Shown one piece after another: positions 8,334 to 15,960 of a DNA stretch of 36,091 nt; within the stretch, counting starts at the first letter, position 1, and every line of letters starts with the position of its first letter. The DNA comes from Anaerolineales bacterium (GTDB lineage: Bacteria > Chloroflexota > Anaerolineae > Anaerolineales > UBA4823), in the NCBI GenBank assembly GCA_020354045.1, contig CP070639.1, forward strand, positions 3,376,444-3,412,534, in the 5' to 3' direction. The notes under the pieces were generated by a model. That model was given only the letters and a program-made list of their open reading frames with translations. It ran no database searches and was not told where the DNA came from. Both the position numbers and the translations under genes were made by a program.

Positions 8334-8789
8334 ATGGAAAAGCTGGATAAACCTGAAACCATTATATTTAAAACCATCCGAGAGAGGTTAGGTGACAAAG
8401 CAGATGATTTTGTGATACCACCGCCAGTCTTTCGGACACTGCGCGGTGAATTCCTGGCAGTTGACCTGAAAGCCGGTCTGTTGCGCACGCGCTTCCCCAT
8501 CTTGCCAGAATACCTCAATCCCTATGGCTTGCTGCAAGGGGGCATTATTGCGGCCGCGGTGGATAATACGATTGGGCCATTGAGCATGCTGGTCGCCGCA
8601 CCCAATGTCACCCGGCGATTAGAAATGAAGTACAGCCAGGCTGTAACCCTTGATTTGAAAAACATCCTGGTGGAGGGCAGATATTTAGGTGTAGAAGGGC
8701 AATTTCTTAAATTCAGCGCAGAAGTGCGCGCACCAGAGGGAGATTTGCTGGCAAGAGCCAGGGCTTATCACTACGTCACGCAGGAGTAA
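8334..8789 (+). CDS. PaaI-like hotdog thioesterase
   Basis: This 151-residue protein has the hotdog-fold thioesterase pattern: NPYGLLQGGIIAAAVDNTIG at about residues 62-81, with the Asn, the Gly-Gly and the Asp of the PaaI/4-hydroxybenzoyl-CoA thioesterase subfamily, and a C-terminal strand ending in ARARAYHYV. Such enzymes cleave acyl-CoA thioesters; the acyl group cannot be predicted. No ribosome binding site precedes the ATG. It is the last gene of the run that begins near the heliorhodopsin. Confidence 0.8.
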   Translation: MEKLDKPETIIFKTIRERLGDKADDFVIPPPVFRTLRGEFLAVDLKAGLLRTRFPILPEYLNPYGLLQGGIIAAAVDNTIGPLSMLVAAPNVTRRLEMKYSQAVTLDLKNILVEGRYLGVEGQFLKFSAEVRAPEGDLLARARAYHYVTQE

Positions 8790-8807
8790 CCGGTAAGATG
8801 AACATTG

Positions 8808-8871
8808 TGATCCCTACTATCTGTTCGCGCGGAGATATGCAACAAACGGCAAAAAAATGCTGTAGGGATCA
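8808..8871. repeat. 10-bp perfect inverted repeat
   Basis: TGATCCCTAC at 8808-8817 is the exact reverse complement of GTAGGGATCA at 8862-8871, with 44 bases between. It lies between the thioesterase gene and ftsY. There is no T-tract after either arm, so it is not a classic terminator; it may be an mRNA-end stem-loop or a remnant of a small element. Confidence 0.5.
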
Positions 8872-8921
8872 TTAAGAAGACCTTTTGTTAATCCACCTGT
8901 CCTAAATCCAGAGTTCACCGT

Positions 8922-8927
8922 TATAAT
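8922..8927 (+). promoter_or_regulatory. -10 element of ftsY, probable leaderless promoter
   Basis: A perfect TATAAT sits seven bases before the ftsY ATG at 8935, and no Shine-Dalgarno lies between. The predicted transcription start falls at or next to the start codon, as for moaC. No consensus -35 is seen at 17 bp. Confidence 0.5.
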
Positions 8928-8934
8928 CGCCCTC

Positions 8935-9852
8935 ATGGCAAATATATTCAACAAGTGGAAACAAGGGCTGGCTAAGACCAGCAAAGCGACCTTCGGGCAG
9001 ATTGCCACCCTGATTGGAGCCAGCGAGATCAGCGATGAGACCTTTGAAGACCTGGAAGCCCTGATGATCCAGGCCGACCTGGGTGTGGATACCAGTGAAG
9101 AGATCCTTGAAAAGCTGTGGGAGCGCGAGCGAGAGGAAGGCATTATCCGGGCCGATATGTTAAGAGCAGCATTTCGCCAGGAACTGCGAGCTCGCCTGGA
9201 TGAGCCACCGGATATAGAATATCCGGCAAAGCCCACTGTCATCCTCATTGTAGGCGTTAATGGTTCTGGTAAAACCACCACTATTGCCAAGCTTGGAGCT
9301 CAATACAAAGCCCAGAGCAAGCGTGTTTTGCTAGGAGCAGCCGACACATTCCGAGCCGCTGCGGTCGACCAGCTTGAAACATGGGCCGAGCGCCTTGATC
9401 TACCTGTGATTGCCGGCCAAATGGGCGGTGATGCTGGTGCGGTCGCTTACGACGCTGTCCAGTCTGGCATCTCGCGCGGGATGGACATCGTCATTATCGA
9501 CACCGCCGGTCGTCTGCACACCCGCTTCAACCTGATGGAAGAGTTAAAAAAGGTGCATCGCGTGATAGGTAAGGCATTGCCAGGTGCACCACATCACGTC
9601 TGGCTGGTAATGGATGCCACCACTGGTCAGAACGCACTGCAGCAAGCGCGTGCTTTTAAGGAGGCAGTTCAGGTTACAGGTGTGATTCTCGCCAAGCTAG
9701 ATTCCTCGGCGCGTGGCGGCATGGCTTTTGCCATCCAAAAAGAGTTGGGGTTACCCATCCTGTATGCCGGTTTAGGTGAAAAACCTGCCGACCTTGAACC
9801 TTTTGACCCAGGCGCCTTTGTGGAGGGTATCTTGCAAGGTCAAACTGCTTGA
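8935..9852 (+). CDS. ftsY: signal recognition particle receptor FtsY
   Basis: FtsY is the membrane-associated SRP receptor GTPase that docks ribosome-SRP complexes at the translocon. The 305-residue protein is the minimal NG form without the long acidic A domain. The N helical bundle covers about 1-90; the G domain shows the P-loop GVNGSGKTT at 107-115, the SRP-type insertion motif DTFRAAAVDQL at 138-148, DTAGRLHT near 195 and AKLDSSARGG near 268, where TKLD is more usual. Ffh is excluded by the absence of the M domain. The gene has no ribosome binding site but a TATAAT directly upstream, suggesting leaderless translation. Confidence 0.97.
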   Translation: MANIFNKWKQGLAKTSKATFGQIATLIGASEISDETFEDLEALMIQADLGVDTSEEILEKLWEREREEGIIRADMLRAAFRQELRARLDEPPDIEYPAKPTVILIVGVNGSGKTTTIAKLGAQYKAQSKRVLLGAADTFRAAAVDQLETWAERLDLPVIAGQMGGDAGAVAYDAVQSGISRGMDIVIIDTAGRLHTRFNLMEELKKVHRVIGKALPGAPHHVWLVMDATTGQNALQQARAFKEAVQVTGVILAKLDSSARGGMAFAIQKELGLPILYAGLGEKPADLEPFDPGAFVEGILQGQTA

Positions 9853-9928
9853 GTTTACCTGTTCGCCATCATAATACGCCCTCTACCCTCAACTTAATAA
9901 CCCTGAATTAAATGAAAGGAGTCCAGCG

Positions 9929-10363
9929 ATGAACCTGATACCAAGTGAGAAAATTTTGCTCGAATCAGATAACAAGGAACTGGTCCTGACCACGCACCGC
10001 GTGCGGCACACTTTTCACCAAGGTGGCGAGCTGCGATTGACCAGCATCATGCTAGAGGCACTGCAAGCCAGCGAGTTACGCCGTATCAGCTATCCTGCCT
10101 GGCTTTATCTGGCAGGCTTCTCGGTGTTGCTCGGTATCATTTTGTATGATGATAACCCGGCGTTTTTGATTGCAGGACTGATCCTGGCAGCCATCTGCAT
10201 CTACGCTTATTATTTCACTCGTCGCCAGGTGCTCAGGCTAACATCGGCGGACGGGGCGATACTGGCCGAGGTAAAAGGTCTCTCCAAGCAAGCCAGTGTA
10301 GAATTCATCGATGCAGTCGAAATTGCTAAAGCTGACATGTTGCTGTACCTGCACAGCCAGTAA
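9929..10363 (+). CDS. small membrane protein with PH-like flanks
   Basis: I do not recognise a named family. The 144-residue protein has an N-terminal strand-rich part (SEKILLESDNKELVLTTHRV, the pattern at the start of bacterial PH-like domains), two adjacent transmembrane helices at about 55-75 and 78-98, and a C-terminal part with RRQVLRLTSADGAILAEVKG that fits the rest of a split PH-like fold. AAAGGAG lies well placed before the ATG. It is the first of four small genes between ftsY and the decarboxylase and is only 13 bp from the next one. Confidence 0.65.
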   Translation: MNLIPSEKILLESDNKELVLTTHRVRHTFHQGGELRLTSIMLEALQASELRRISYPAWLYLAGFSVLLGIILYDDNPAFLIAGLILAAICIYAYYFTRRQVLRLTSADGAILAEVKGLSKQASVEFIDAVEIAKADMLLYLHSQ

Positions 10364-10376
10364 ATGAAGGGACACT

Positions 10377-10844
10377 ATGGAATTGATAGAACTATACCAG
10401 CCCCGCCCGATTCGCTTCCTTGAGCTATGGAGCCAAATTGGCTGGCGCGTGAAAACATACGGCATTGCCTACCAGCACTCCCTACCGCGCCCAGAACTGG
10501 TTGTTGCTGCCAAGAAGATCGCACTGCCCTACCTGGCACCCACGAGCGAAGACATCAGGCATTACCATGTTGGTTTCCTGGGCGTGCACGACGGGCGTGG
10601 AGCTAATTTCGTTTTTTTTGACTACTGGGCAGATGAAAACGAGCTACACCACCACGTCTATGTCTCCCCCAGCGATCAGCCTCAGGAATTGCAGTATGTC
10701 ACACCGAGCGGATTGATCGCCTGTGTATGGGACCTGCGGTTGATGGCCTTTGAGCGGCAAGCCTGGGTAGAGAACGTGCTGGCAAACCCGGCCGGACCAA
10801 ACCTGGAGGCATACCTGGATTGTCGCTTGAATGAGGATGTGTAA
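10377..10844 (+). CDS. hypothetical protein
   Basis: The 155-residue product has no motif I can name. It is soluble, rich in aromatic residues and histidine (HYHVGFLGVHDGRGANFVFF, then DENELHHHVYVSP), without a signal peptide or transmembrane helix. The C-terminal half contains ACVWDLRLMAFERQAWVENV and ends LEAYLDCRL. The start ATG at 10377 follows AGGGA by a short distance. It is 13 bp after the PH-like gene and 24 bp before the TfoX-domain gene, so it is probably part of one transcript. Confidence 0.65.
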   Translation: MELIELYQPRPIRFLELWSQIGWRVKTYGIAYQHSLPRPELVVAAKKIALPYLAPTSEDIRHYHVGFLGVHDGRGANFVFFDYWADENELHHHVYVSPSDQPQELQYVTPSGLIACVWDLRLMAFERQAWVENVLANPAGPNLEAYLDCRLNEDV

Positions 10845-10868
10845 ATATCTCGGAGGAGGGATTTACTG

Positions 10869-11198
10869 ATGGCATATTCCACAGAGTTAGCTCACCGCAT
10901 TCGTGAGCTGTTAGCTGGAAAAACCGGACTCACGGAAAAGAAAATGTTCGGTGGAATCGCATTTATGCTGAATGGCAAAATAGCTTGCGGTGTGAGTGGT
11001 GATGATTTGATGGTAAGAGTTGGTCCAGAGAGCTACGAGGCTGCGCTTGAGCTCTCACATGTGCGCGTCTTCGATATAACTGGCAGGCCAATGACTGGCT
11101 GGGTACTGGTTGAACCAGCAGCCACTCAAAACCCAGCTGACCTGGCTGCCTGGGTTGAAAAGGGAGCCATATTTGCTTCAACATTACCAACCAAATGA
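10869..11198 (+). CDS. TfoX N-terminal domain protein
   Basis: The 109-residue protein is a single TfoX/Sxy N-terminal domain: EKKMFGGIAFMLNGKIACGV at about 24-43, DDLMVRVGPESYE at 46-58, then GRPMTGWVLV. In gamma-proteobacteria TfoX regulates competence, but that role needs the C-terminal domain, which is absent here; stand-alone domains are common and of unknown function. A strong GGAGGAGGG precedes the ATG by about nine bases. Confidence 0.88.
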   Translation: MAYSTELAHRIRELLAGKTGLTEKKMFGGIAFMLNGKIACGVSGDDLMVRVGPESYEAALELSHVRVFDITGRPMTGWVLVEPAATQNPADLAAWVEKGAIFASTLPTK

Positions 11199-11259
11199 AA
11201 ATCAAGCAATTAGCTTCTTCCAGTTGTCTGGATAATAATCAACAATAATGTGAAACACT

Positions 11260-11754
11260 ATGATCGAAGCACCTGCCACAAAAGCTGAACTGCTAGAATG
11301 GGTGACTGCCTCAAGGTCAGCCTGGGAGGAACTTCTGGCTGATCTGCATCCTGCTGATATGGAAATCCCCGGGGTGGTGGGCAAATGGTCCATCAAGGAT
11401 CTAGTTGCACACATCACCTGGTCTGAGAAACAGATGGTAGGCATGCTTAAAGATCGGGCACTGGTTGGCTCGGAGTTATGGGAATTGGGCACTGATGAGC
11501 GCAACCAGGTAGTTTACCAGCAAAACAAGGGCCGTCTGCTAGAGGAGGTGCTCTCCGAAGCCCAGTATATCTATACCCAGTTGCTGAGCCTGCTGAAGGG
11601 ACTTAATGAACCTGAATTGTATGCGGCGGCATATTTCAAGAACATGCCCCCCGACTGGCTACCCTGGCGCATTATCGCTGGCAATACTTACCTCCACTAC
11701 CAGGAACACAGCCAAGATGTGCAAGCCTGGCTGGCTGATAAAACACCAGAATAG
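11260..11754 (+). CDS. DinB/ClbS-like four-helix bundle protein
   Basis: This 164-residue protein fits the DinB/DfsB-ClbS superfamily of four-helix bundles: ATKAELLEWVTASRSAWEEL at the N-terminus, a central GKWSIKDLVAHITWSEKQM with the conserved first-helix-pair histidine, and a C-terminal helix containing NTYLHYQEHSQDV. DinB-fold proteins often bind a metal through three histidines and serve as thiol transferases or small-molecule hydrolases; ClbS is a cyclopropane hydrolase. The substrate here is unknown. It ends 20 bp before the decarboxylase gene. Confidence 0.78.
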   Translation: MIEAPATKAELLEWVTASRSAWEELLADLHPADMEIPGVVGKWSIKDLVAHITWSEKQMVGMLKDRALVGSELWELGTDERNQVVYQQNKGRLLEEVLSEAQYIYTQLLSLLKGLNEPELYAAAYFKNMPPDWLPWRIIAGNTYLHYQEHSQDVQAWLADKTPE

Positions 11755-11774
11755 TTGAAAGGACAGGAGGCATC

Positions 11775-13217
11775 ATGACTGTAGGAGCCAAATATCATAT
11801 GACCTCAGAGGATTTCCGGCGTCATGGCAAGGCACTGGTGGATTGGATCGCCAATTATTATGACCGCATTGAAGAATATCCAGTACTGTCACAGGTGAAG
11901 CCGGGAGATGTTCGTGCCGCGTTGCCCCAGACCCCCCCACAACACGGTGAGCCATTTGAAAACATGCTGCGTGACTTCCAAAACCTGATCCTACCCGGCA
12001 TCACTCACTGGCAATCGCCTAACTTCTTCGCTTTCTTCCCTGCCAATGCCTCCGGACCAGCGATACTGGGTGAGCTGCTATCTGCGGGCCTAGGGGTGCA
12101 AGGCATGCTGTGGGCAACCAGCCCAGCCTGCACAGAGTTGGAAACCCACGTGCTCGATTGGCTGGTAGAAATGCTCGAGTTACCGGAGAAATTTAAATCC
12201 AGCACACGCGGTGGTGGAGTGATACAAGATACTGCATCGAGTGCCTCGTTGTGCGCTTTGCTGGCAGCCCGGGAGCGTGCCACGGGCTTCCAGAGTAACG
12301 AGCGAGGCCTTTACGATCACCTGGTAGCATACACCTCCACGCAAGCTCACTCCTCGATAGAAAAGGCGGTCAAGGTCGCTGGAATAGGAAAGGAAAACCT
12401 GCGCCTGATAGAGGTAGATGAAAACTACGCCATGCGCCCTGAGCTGCTCAAGTACCAGATAAAAGCTGATATAGCAGCTGGTCTTACCCCGTGCTTTGTA
12501 GCCGCTACAATCGGGACAACTTCCTCAAACGGCATAGATCCAGTCCCGGAGATCGGTGCGATATGCCAGCAAGCAGGTCTCTGGCTGCATGTAGATGCCG
12601 CCATGTCCGGCACAGCAGCGCTGTGCCCCGAATTCCGCTATATCCAGGCTGGCCTGGAGTACGCAGACAGTTATTGCTTCAACCCCCACAAGTGGATGTT
12701 TACCAACTTCGATTGTGATTGTTTCTTCGTAGCTGATCGAGCTGCACTGATCCAGACTCTCAGCATCCTGCCTGAGTACCTGCGTAACCAGGCCAGCGAG
12801 TCTGGGGCGGTAATTGACTACCGTGACTGGCATATTCCGCTAGGTCGCCGCTTTCGCGCCCTTAAGTTATGGTTCGTCATCCGCCATTATGGCGTGGAGG
12901 GACTGCAGTTCCATGTGCGCCAGCACGTGGCATTAGCCCAGAAGTTTGCCCAATGGGTGCTGGATTCCGAGCACTTTGAGCTGGCGGCGCCCACTCCCCT
13001 AAACCTGGTATGCTTCCGAAATATCCAAGGGGATGAGTTCAATCGCCAACTTTTAGAGCATCTCAATCGAAGCGGGGAGCTGTATCTCACCCACACCATA
13101 CTGGATAGCAAATTCACCCTGCGCCTGTGTGTAGGGCAGACCAATACACAGGCCCGTCATGTCGAGTCTGCCTGGCAGCGCATCCAAACCGTAGCAAATG
13201 AGATGAGGATCGGATAA
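11775..13217 (+). CDS. group II PLP-dependent aromatic L-amino acid decarboxylase
   Basis: The 480-residue protein is a fold-type I PLP decarboxylase close to aromatic amino acid decarboxylases. The PLP lysine is Lys306 in CFNPHKWMFTNFDCDCFFV; the ring-stacking histidine is His191 (TSTQAHSSIEKA); the PLP aspartate is Asp274 (LHVDAAMSGT). THWQSPNFFAFFPA near 78-91 is the substrate-site segment of this subgroup. It should convert tryptophan, tyrosine or phenylalanine (or a related amino acid) to the amine. The normal HVDAAYAG is HVDAAMSG here. GGAGG precedes the ATG. Only 24 bp separate it from the isochorismatase-fold gene, so it may belong with the following trio. Confidence 0.9.
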   Translation: MTVGAKYHMTSEDFRRHGKALVDWIANYYDRIEEYPVLSQVKPGDVRAALPQTPPQHGEPFENMLRDFQNLILPGITHWQSPNFFAFFPANASGPAILGELLSAGLGVQGMLWATSPACTELETHVLDWLVEMLELPEKFKSSTRGGGVIQDTASSASLCALLAARERATGFQSNERGLYDHLVAYTSTQAHSSIEKAVKVAGIGKENLRLIEVDENYAMRPELLKYQIKADIAAGLTPCFVAATIGTTSSNGIDPVPEIGAICQQAGLWLHVDAAMSGTAALCPEFRYIQAGLEYADSYCFNPHKWMFTNFDCDCFFVADRAALIQTLSILPEYLRNQASESGAVIDYRDWHIPLGRRFRALKLWFVIRHYGVEGLQFHVRQHVALAQKFAQWVLDSEHFELAAPTPLNLVCFRNIQGDEFNRQLLEHLNRSGELYLTHTILDSKFTLRLCVGQTNTQARHVESAWQRIQTVANEMRIG

Positions 13218-13241
13218 AACCCAGCCGTTGCATATCATAAA

Positions 13242-13907
13242 ATGCCCAAGGAACTATATTACACGCCTGAAACCATCGCGAAGAGATCGAGGGCATTTAT
13301 CAATGCCCTGCACTTAAGAAAACCAAGACCAGAAGACCACTTCTCTTTTGATCGAGCGGCATTGCTAGTATTGGACATGCAGGTGTATTTTCTCGATCCA
13401 TATGCGCACGCTTTTGTCCCCAGTGCTCAGGCTATTCTCCCGGGAATCCAGAAGCTGACAGGCATGTTTTATGCAAACAAGCGACCGGTGATCTTTACCC
13501 GTCACACGAACAACCCTGAAAACGCAGGCCAGATGAGGCGCTGGTGGCACGATCTGATCCAACCGGCTTCACCACTCAGTCAGATTACTGCTGACTTAGA
13601 CACAAGTGAGGGGATAATCATTGAAAAGAGCCAGTACGATGCCTTTTATGAAACACATTTACAACGCTTATTAGAGGAGAAATCTGTCAGACAAGTGGTT
13701 ATCTGCGGGGTGATGACCCATTTATGCTGCGAGACGACCGCCCGTTCAGCATTCATGCGCGGTTTTGAGGTCTTTTTCACTGTGGATGGTACTGCCACCT
13801 ATAACCAAAACTACCACCAAGCTTCGCTCTTAAACCTGGCACATGGCTTTGCCACACCAATCCTGGTTCAAGAAGTATTAAAGAACCTGAGCAAACATGA
13901 GACCTGA
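13242..13907 (+). CDS. isochorismatase-family cysteine hydrolase
   Basis: The 221-residue protein is an isochorismatase-like hydrolase. The triad is visible: Asp in LLVLDMQVYF (about residue 45), Lys in IIEKSQYDAF (about 129), and Cys in CGVMTHLCCETTARSAFMRG (about 162). The last segment is close to true isochorismatases such as EntB/PhzD, which cleave isochorismate to 2,3-dihydrodihydroxybenzoate or hydrolyse vinyl ethers, but nicotinamidase-like activities share the triad. There is no carrier protein domain and no siderophore gene nearby. The start has no Shine-Dalgarno. The end overlaps the next gene by 11 bp, a strong sign of translational coupling. Confidence 0.88.
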   Translation: MPKELYYTPETIAKRSRAFINALHLRKPRPEDHFSFDRAALLVLDMQVYFLDPYAHAFVPSAQAILPGIQKLTGMFYANKRPVIFTRHTNNPENAGQMRRWWHDLIQPASPLSQITADLDTSEGIIIEKSQYDAFYETHLQRLLEEKSVRQVVICGVMTHLCCETTARSAFMRGFEVFFTVDGTATYNQNYHQASLLNLAHGFATPILVQEVLKNLSKHET

Positions 13908-14796
13908 AGACATTTTAATAGTAGGTGCAGGACCAGCTGGTCTTGCCTGCGCAATCCAGCTGCAACGCTCGGGGGTGCCATTCCTATTACTTGAGAAAGA
14001 TAGAGTGGGAGGTTTGCTCTGGAATGCTAACCTGGTCGAGAATTATCCAGGTTTTCCAAAAGGGGTCAATGGAGCAAAACTGGCAGGCTTGTTCGAGAAA
14101 CAAATGCGCAGCACTGGTGTGCAGGTGATCTTCGACCGAGTTTCCCAGATCAATTACCATGCGGATCGCTTGATCGTTACTACCGAGCAAACCACATACC
14201 ATCCACGCTACCTGATCATTGCAACGGGGACAAAACCACGACCTTTCCCCATTTCCATCCCAGAGGAAGTCCATGATAGAATCTTCAGCGAAGTCTATCC
14301 CCTGTTAGAAATTCGGGGGCAGCACATCGTCATTGTTGGGGCTGGTGATGCAGCATTTGATTACGCACTAAACTTAGCAAAACAAAATAGAGTCAGTATC
14401 TGCCACCGCGCGGGCCAGACGAATTGCCTGCCACTCCTGCGGGCTCGAGCAATGGCTAATGAGAAAATCGCATATCAGGGACAAACGACGATCAGACAAA
14501 TACTAACAGGCAGAAGTAAAAACAAAATATTCCTCACAGCACAACAATTGAACGAAGAATTCGATATCGAATGTGATTACCTGATTTATGCGATTGGCCG
14601 TGAACCGCAGTTAGACATGATCCCGCCCGATCTGTTGCCAGAAATAGAGAAGCTGGCCAGAACAAAGCGTGTTTACATGGCTGGTGATGTGATGAACGGA
14701 TACATGCGGCAAACCACCATTGCAGTAGGAGATGGGGTGCGGACTGCGATGCAAATATATACACATCTCAAAGAAACGGAGACCCTGACAGAATGA
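13897..14796 (+). CDS. thioredoxin-reductase-like FAD/NAD(P) oxidoreductase
   Basis: The 299-residue flavoprotein has the FAD dinucleotide motif VGAGPAG at 9-15, the second (NAD(P)H) motif HIVIVGAGDAAFDYA near 145, an ATGTKPR turn, and a C-terminal FAD motif MAGDVMNGYMRQTTIAVGDG. It resembles thioredoxin reductase but has no redox-active CxxC between the two binding domains, so it is more like ferredoxin-NADP reductases of this fold or YpdA-type enzymes. It overlaps its upstream partner by 11 bp and the radical SAM gene by 4 bp. An attractive inference is that it passes NAD(P)H electrons, perhaps through a ferredoxin, to the radical SAM cluster. Confidence 0.87.
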   Translation: MRPEDILIVGAGPAGLACAIQLQRSGVPFLLLEKDRVGGLLWNANLVENYPGFPKGVNGAKLAGLFEKQMRSTGVQVIFDRVSQINYHADRLIVTTEQTTYHPRYLIIATGTKPRPFPISIPEEVHDRIFSEVYPLLEIRGQHIVIVGAGDAAFDYALNLAKQNRVSICHRAGQTNCLPLLRARAMANEKIAYQGQTTIRQILTGRSKNKIFLTAQQLNEEFDIECDYLIYAIGREPQLDMIPPDLLPEIEKLARTKRVYMAGDVMNGYMRQTTIAVGDGVRTAMQIYTHLKETETLTE

Positions 14797-15764
14797 AAGT
14801 TTTTTCAGTTACTGGTAGAAATGATGTCGCTATGGTTTACATGGCAGATATGGGTGCTGGCAGGTTGATCGAATTCGTTGAAGCGCTGCAACCTCCGTAT
14901 GAACGTGATGAGCGCTGGATATTAATGGTATCCACCCTGTATGGCTGTCCGGTGCGCTGCCTGTTTTGTGATGCAGGCGGGGGATACCGTGGCAAACCCA
15001 CTGCAGAGGAGATACTGACACAGATTGATTACATGGTTGACAAATGGTATCCAGACCGTCATATCCCGGCGGGGAAATTTAAAATCCAGTTTGCCCGCAT
15101 GGGGGAACCAGCACTTAACCCCGCGGTTTTGGAGGTATTAAAACAACTCCCCCAACGTTATCATTCCCCAGGCTTGATGCCATCCCTCTCCACCATTGCC
15201 CCCAAAGGGATGGAACCCTTTTTCGAGGAGCTGTTAGAGATCAAGGATCGATTATACTCGCATGGGAACTTTCAATTCCAGTTCTCCCTGCACACCAGCG
15301 ATCAGGCGATACGTGATGAACTGATCCCTGTCAAAAAATGGGACTTCAGCCAGATGGCGGCTTTCGGAGAGCGCTTTTTCAAGCCTGGCGACCGGAAGAT
15401 CACACTCAACTTCGCCCTGGCAGAGCACATGCCTTTAGAACCAGGTGCATTGCTCAAGTACTTCGACCCCGAGAAATACCTGATCAAGATCACTCCCCTC
15501 AACCCCACCAGCCGTGCCACACAAAATAAGCTGGCATCGCAGATCGATGCACGTAAACCTGAGAGTGGCGAGCCAATTGCCCGGCGTCTCATGCAGGCAG
15601 GCTACCAGGTGATAATCAGCATCGGCGAGACGGAAGAAAACTTAATAGGTAGTAATTGCGGGCAGTACGTACTCAACTACTTAAGAAGCCAAGAAGAGGT
15701 TAAAGAGGGATACATGTATCAACTCGAGAATGTGCCATTATTCATGCCTGAGGGCTGCGATTAG
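14793..15764 (+). CDS. RlmN/Cfr-like radical SAM enzyme lacking the RNA-binding N-terminus
   Basis: The 323-residue protein has the radical SAM cluster motif CPVRCLFC (Cys52, Cys56, Cys59). Along its length it follows RlmN/Cfr: MGEPALNPAVLE, LSTIAPKGM, FSLHTSDQAIRDELIPVKKW, and near the end SIGETEENLIGSNCGQYV, where Cys289 sits at the position of the methylated Cys355 of E. coli RlmN (there in DAACGQ). The second catalytic cysteine (Cys118 of RlmN, seven residues before the first cluster cysteine) is Met45 here. The N-terminal domain that grips rRNA in RlmN is missing, with only about 40 residues before the cluster. It is therefore probably not the 23S A2503 methyltransferase. It is the last gene of an overlapping trio. 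Confidence 0.85.
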   Translation: MKVFSVTGRNDVAMVYMADMGAGRLIEFVEALQPPYERDERWILMVSTLYGCPVRCLFCDAGGGYRGKPTAEEILTQIDYMVDKWYPDRHIPAGKFKIQFARMGEPALNPAVLEVLKQLPQRYHSPGLMPSLSTIAPKGMEPFFEELLEIKDRLYSHGNFQFQFSLHTSDQAIRDELIPVKKWDFSQMAAFGERFFKPGDRKITLNFALAEHMPLEPGALLKYFDPEKYLIKITPLNPTSRATQNKLASQIDARKPESGEPIARRLMQAGYQVIISIGETEENLIGSNCGQYVLNYLRSQEEVKEGYMYQLENVPLFMPEGCD

Positions 15765-15918
15765 TCAGCCAAAATATCACGAAAAATCTACTCTTGATGG
15801 TGTGGTATTTTGATCAAAGCTTAATATGGAACTCCAGGTAAGTGATTGGCTAAATTTATTATTTAAGCCCCAATAGAAAAGTCACATCCTCCCTCAAAGC
15901 GCCTAAAGTGAGATAATT

Positions 15919-15940
15919 AATTTCCCACAATGGGGAAATT
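15919..15940 (+). promoter_or_regulatory. hairpin/operator upstream of mgtE
   Basis: AATTTCCC and GGGAAATT form a perfect 8-bp inverted repeat around a 6-base spacer, ending 20 bases before the mgtE ATG. It could be a repressor operator or a small 5' UTR hairpin. No M-box or other known Mg riboswitch is recognisable. Confidence 0.4.
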
Positions 15941-15960
15941 TCATTTTAGGAAAAGCCTTT

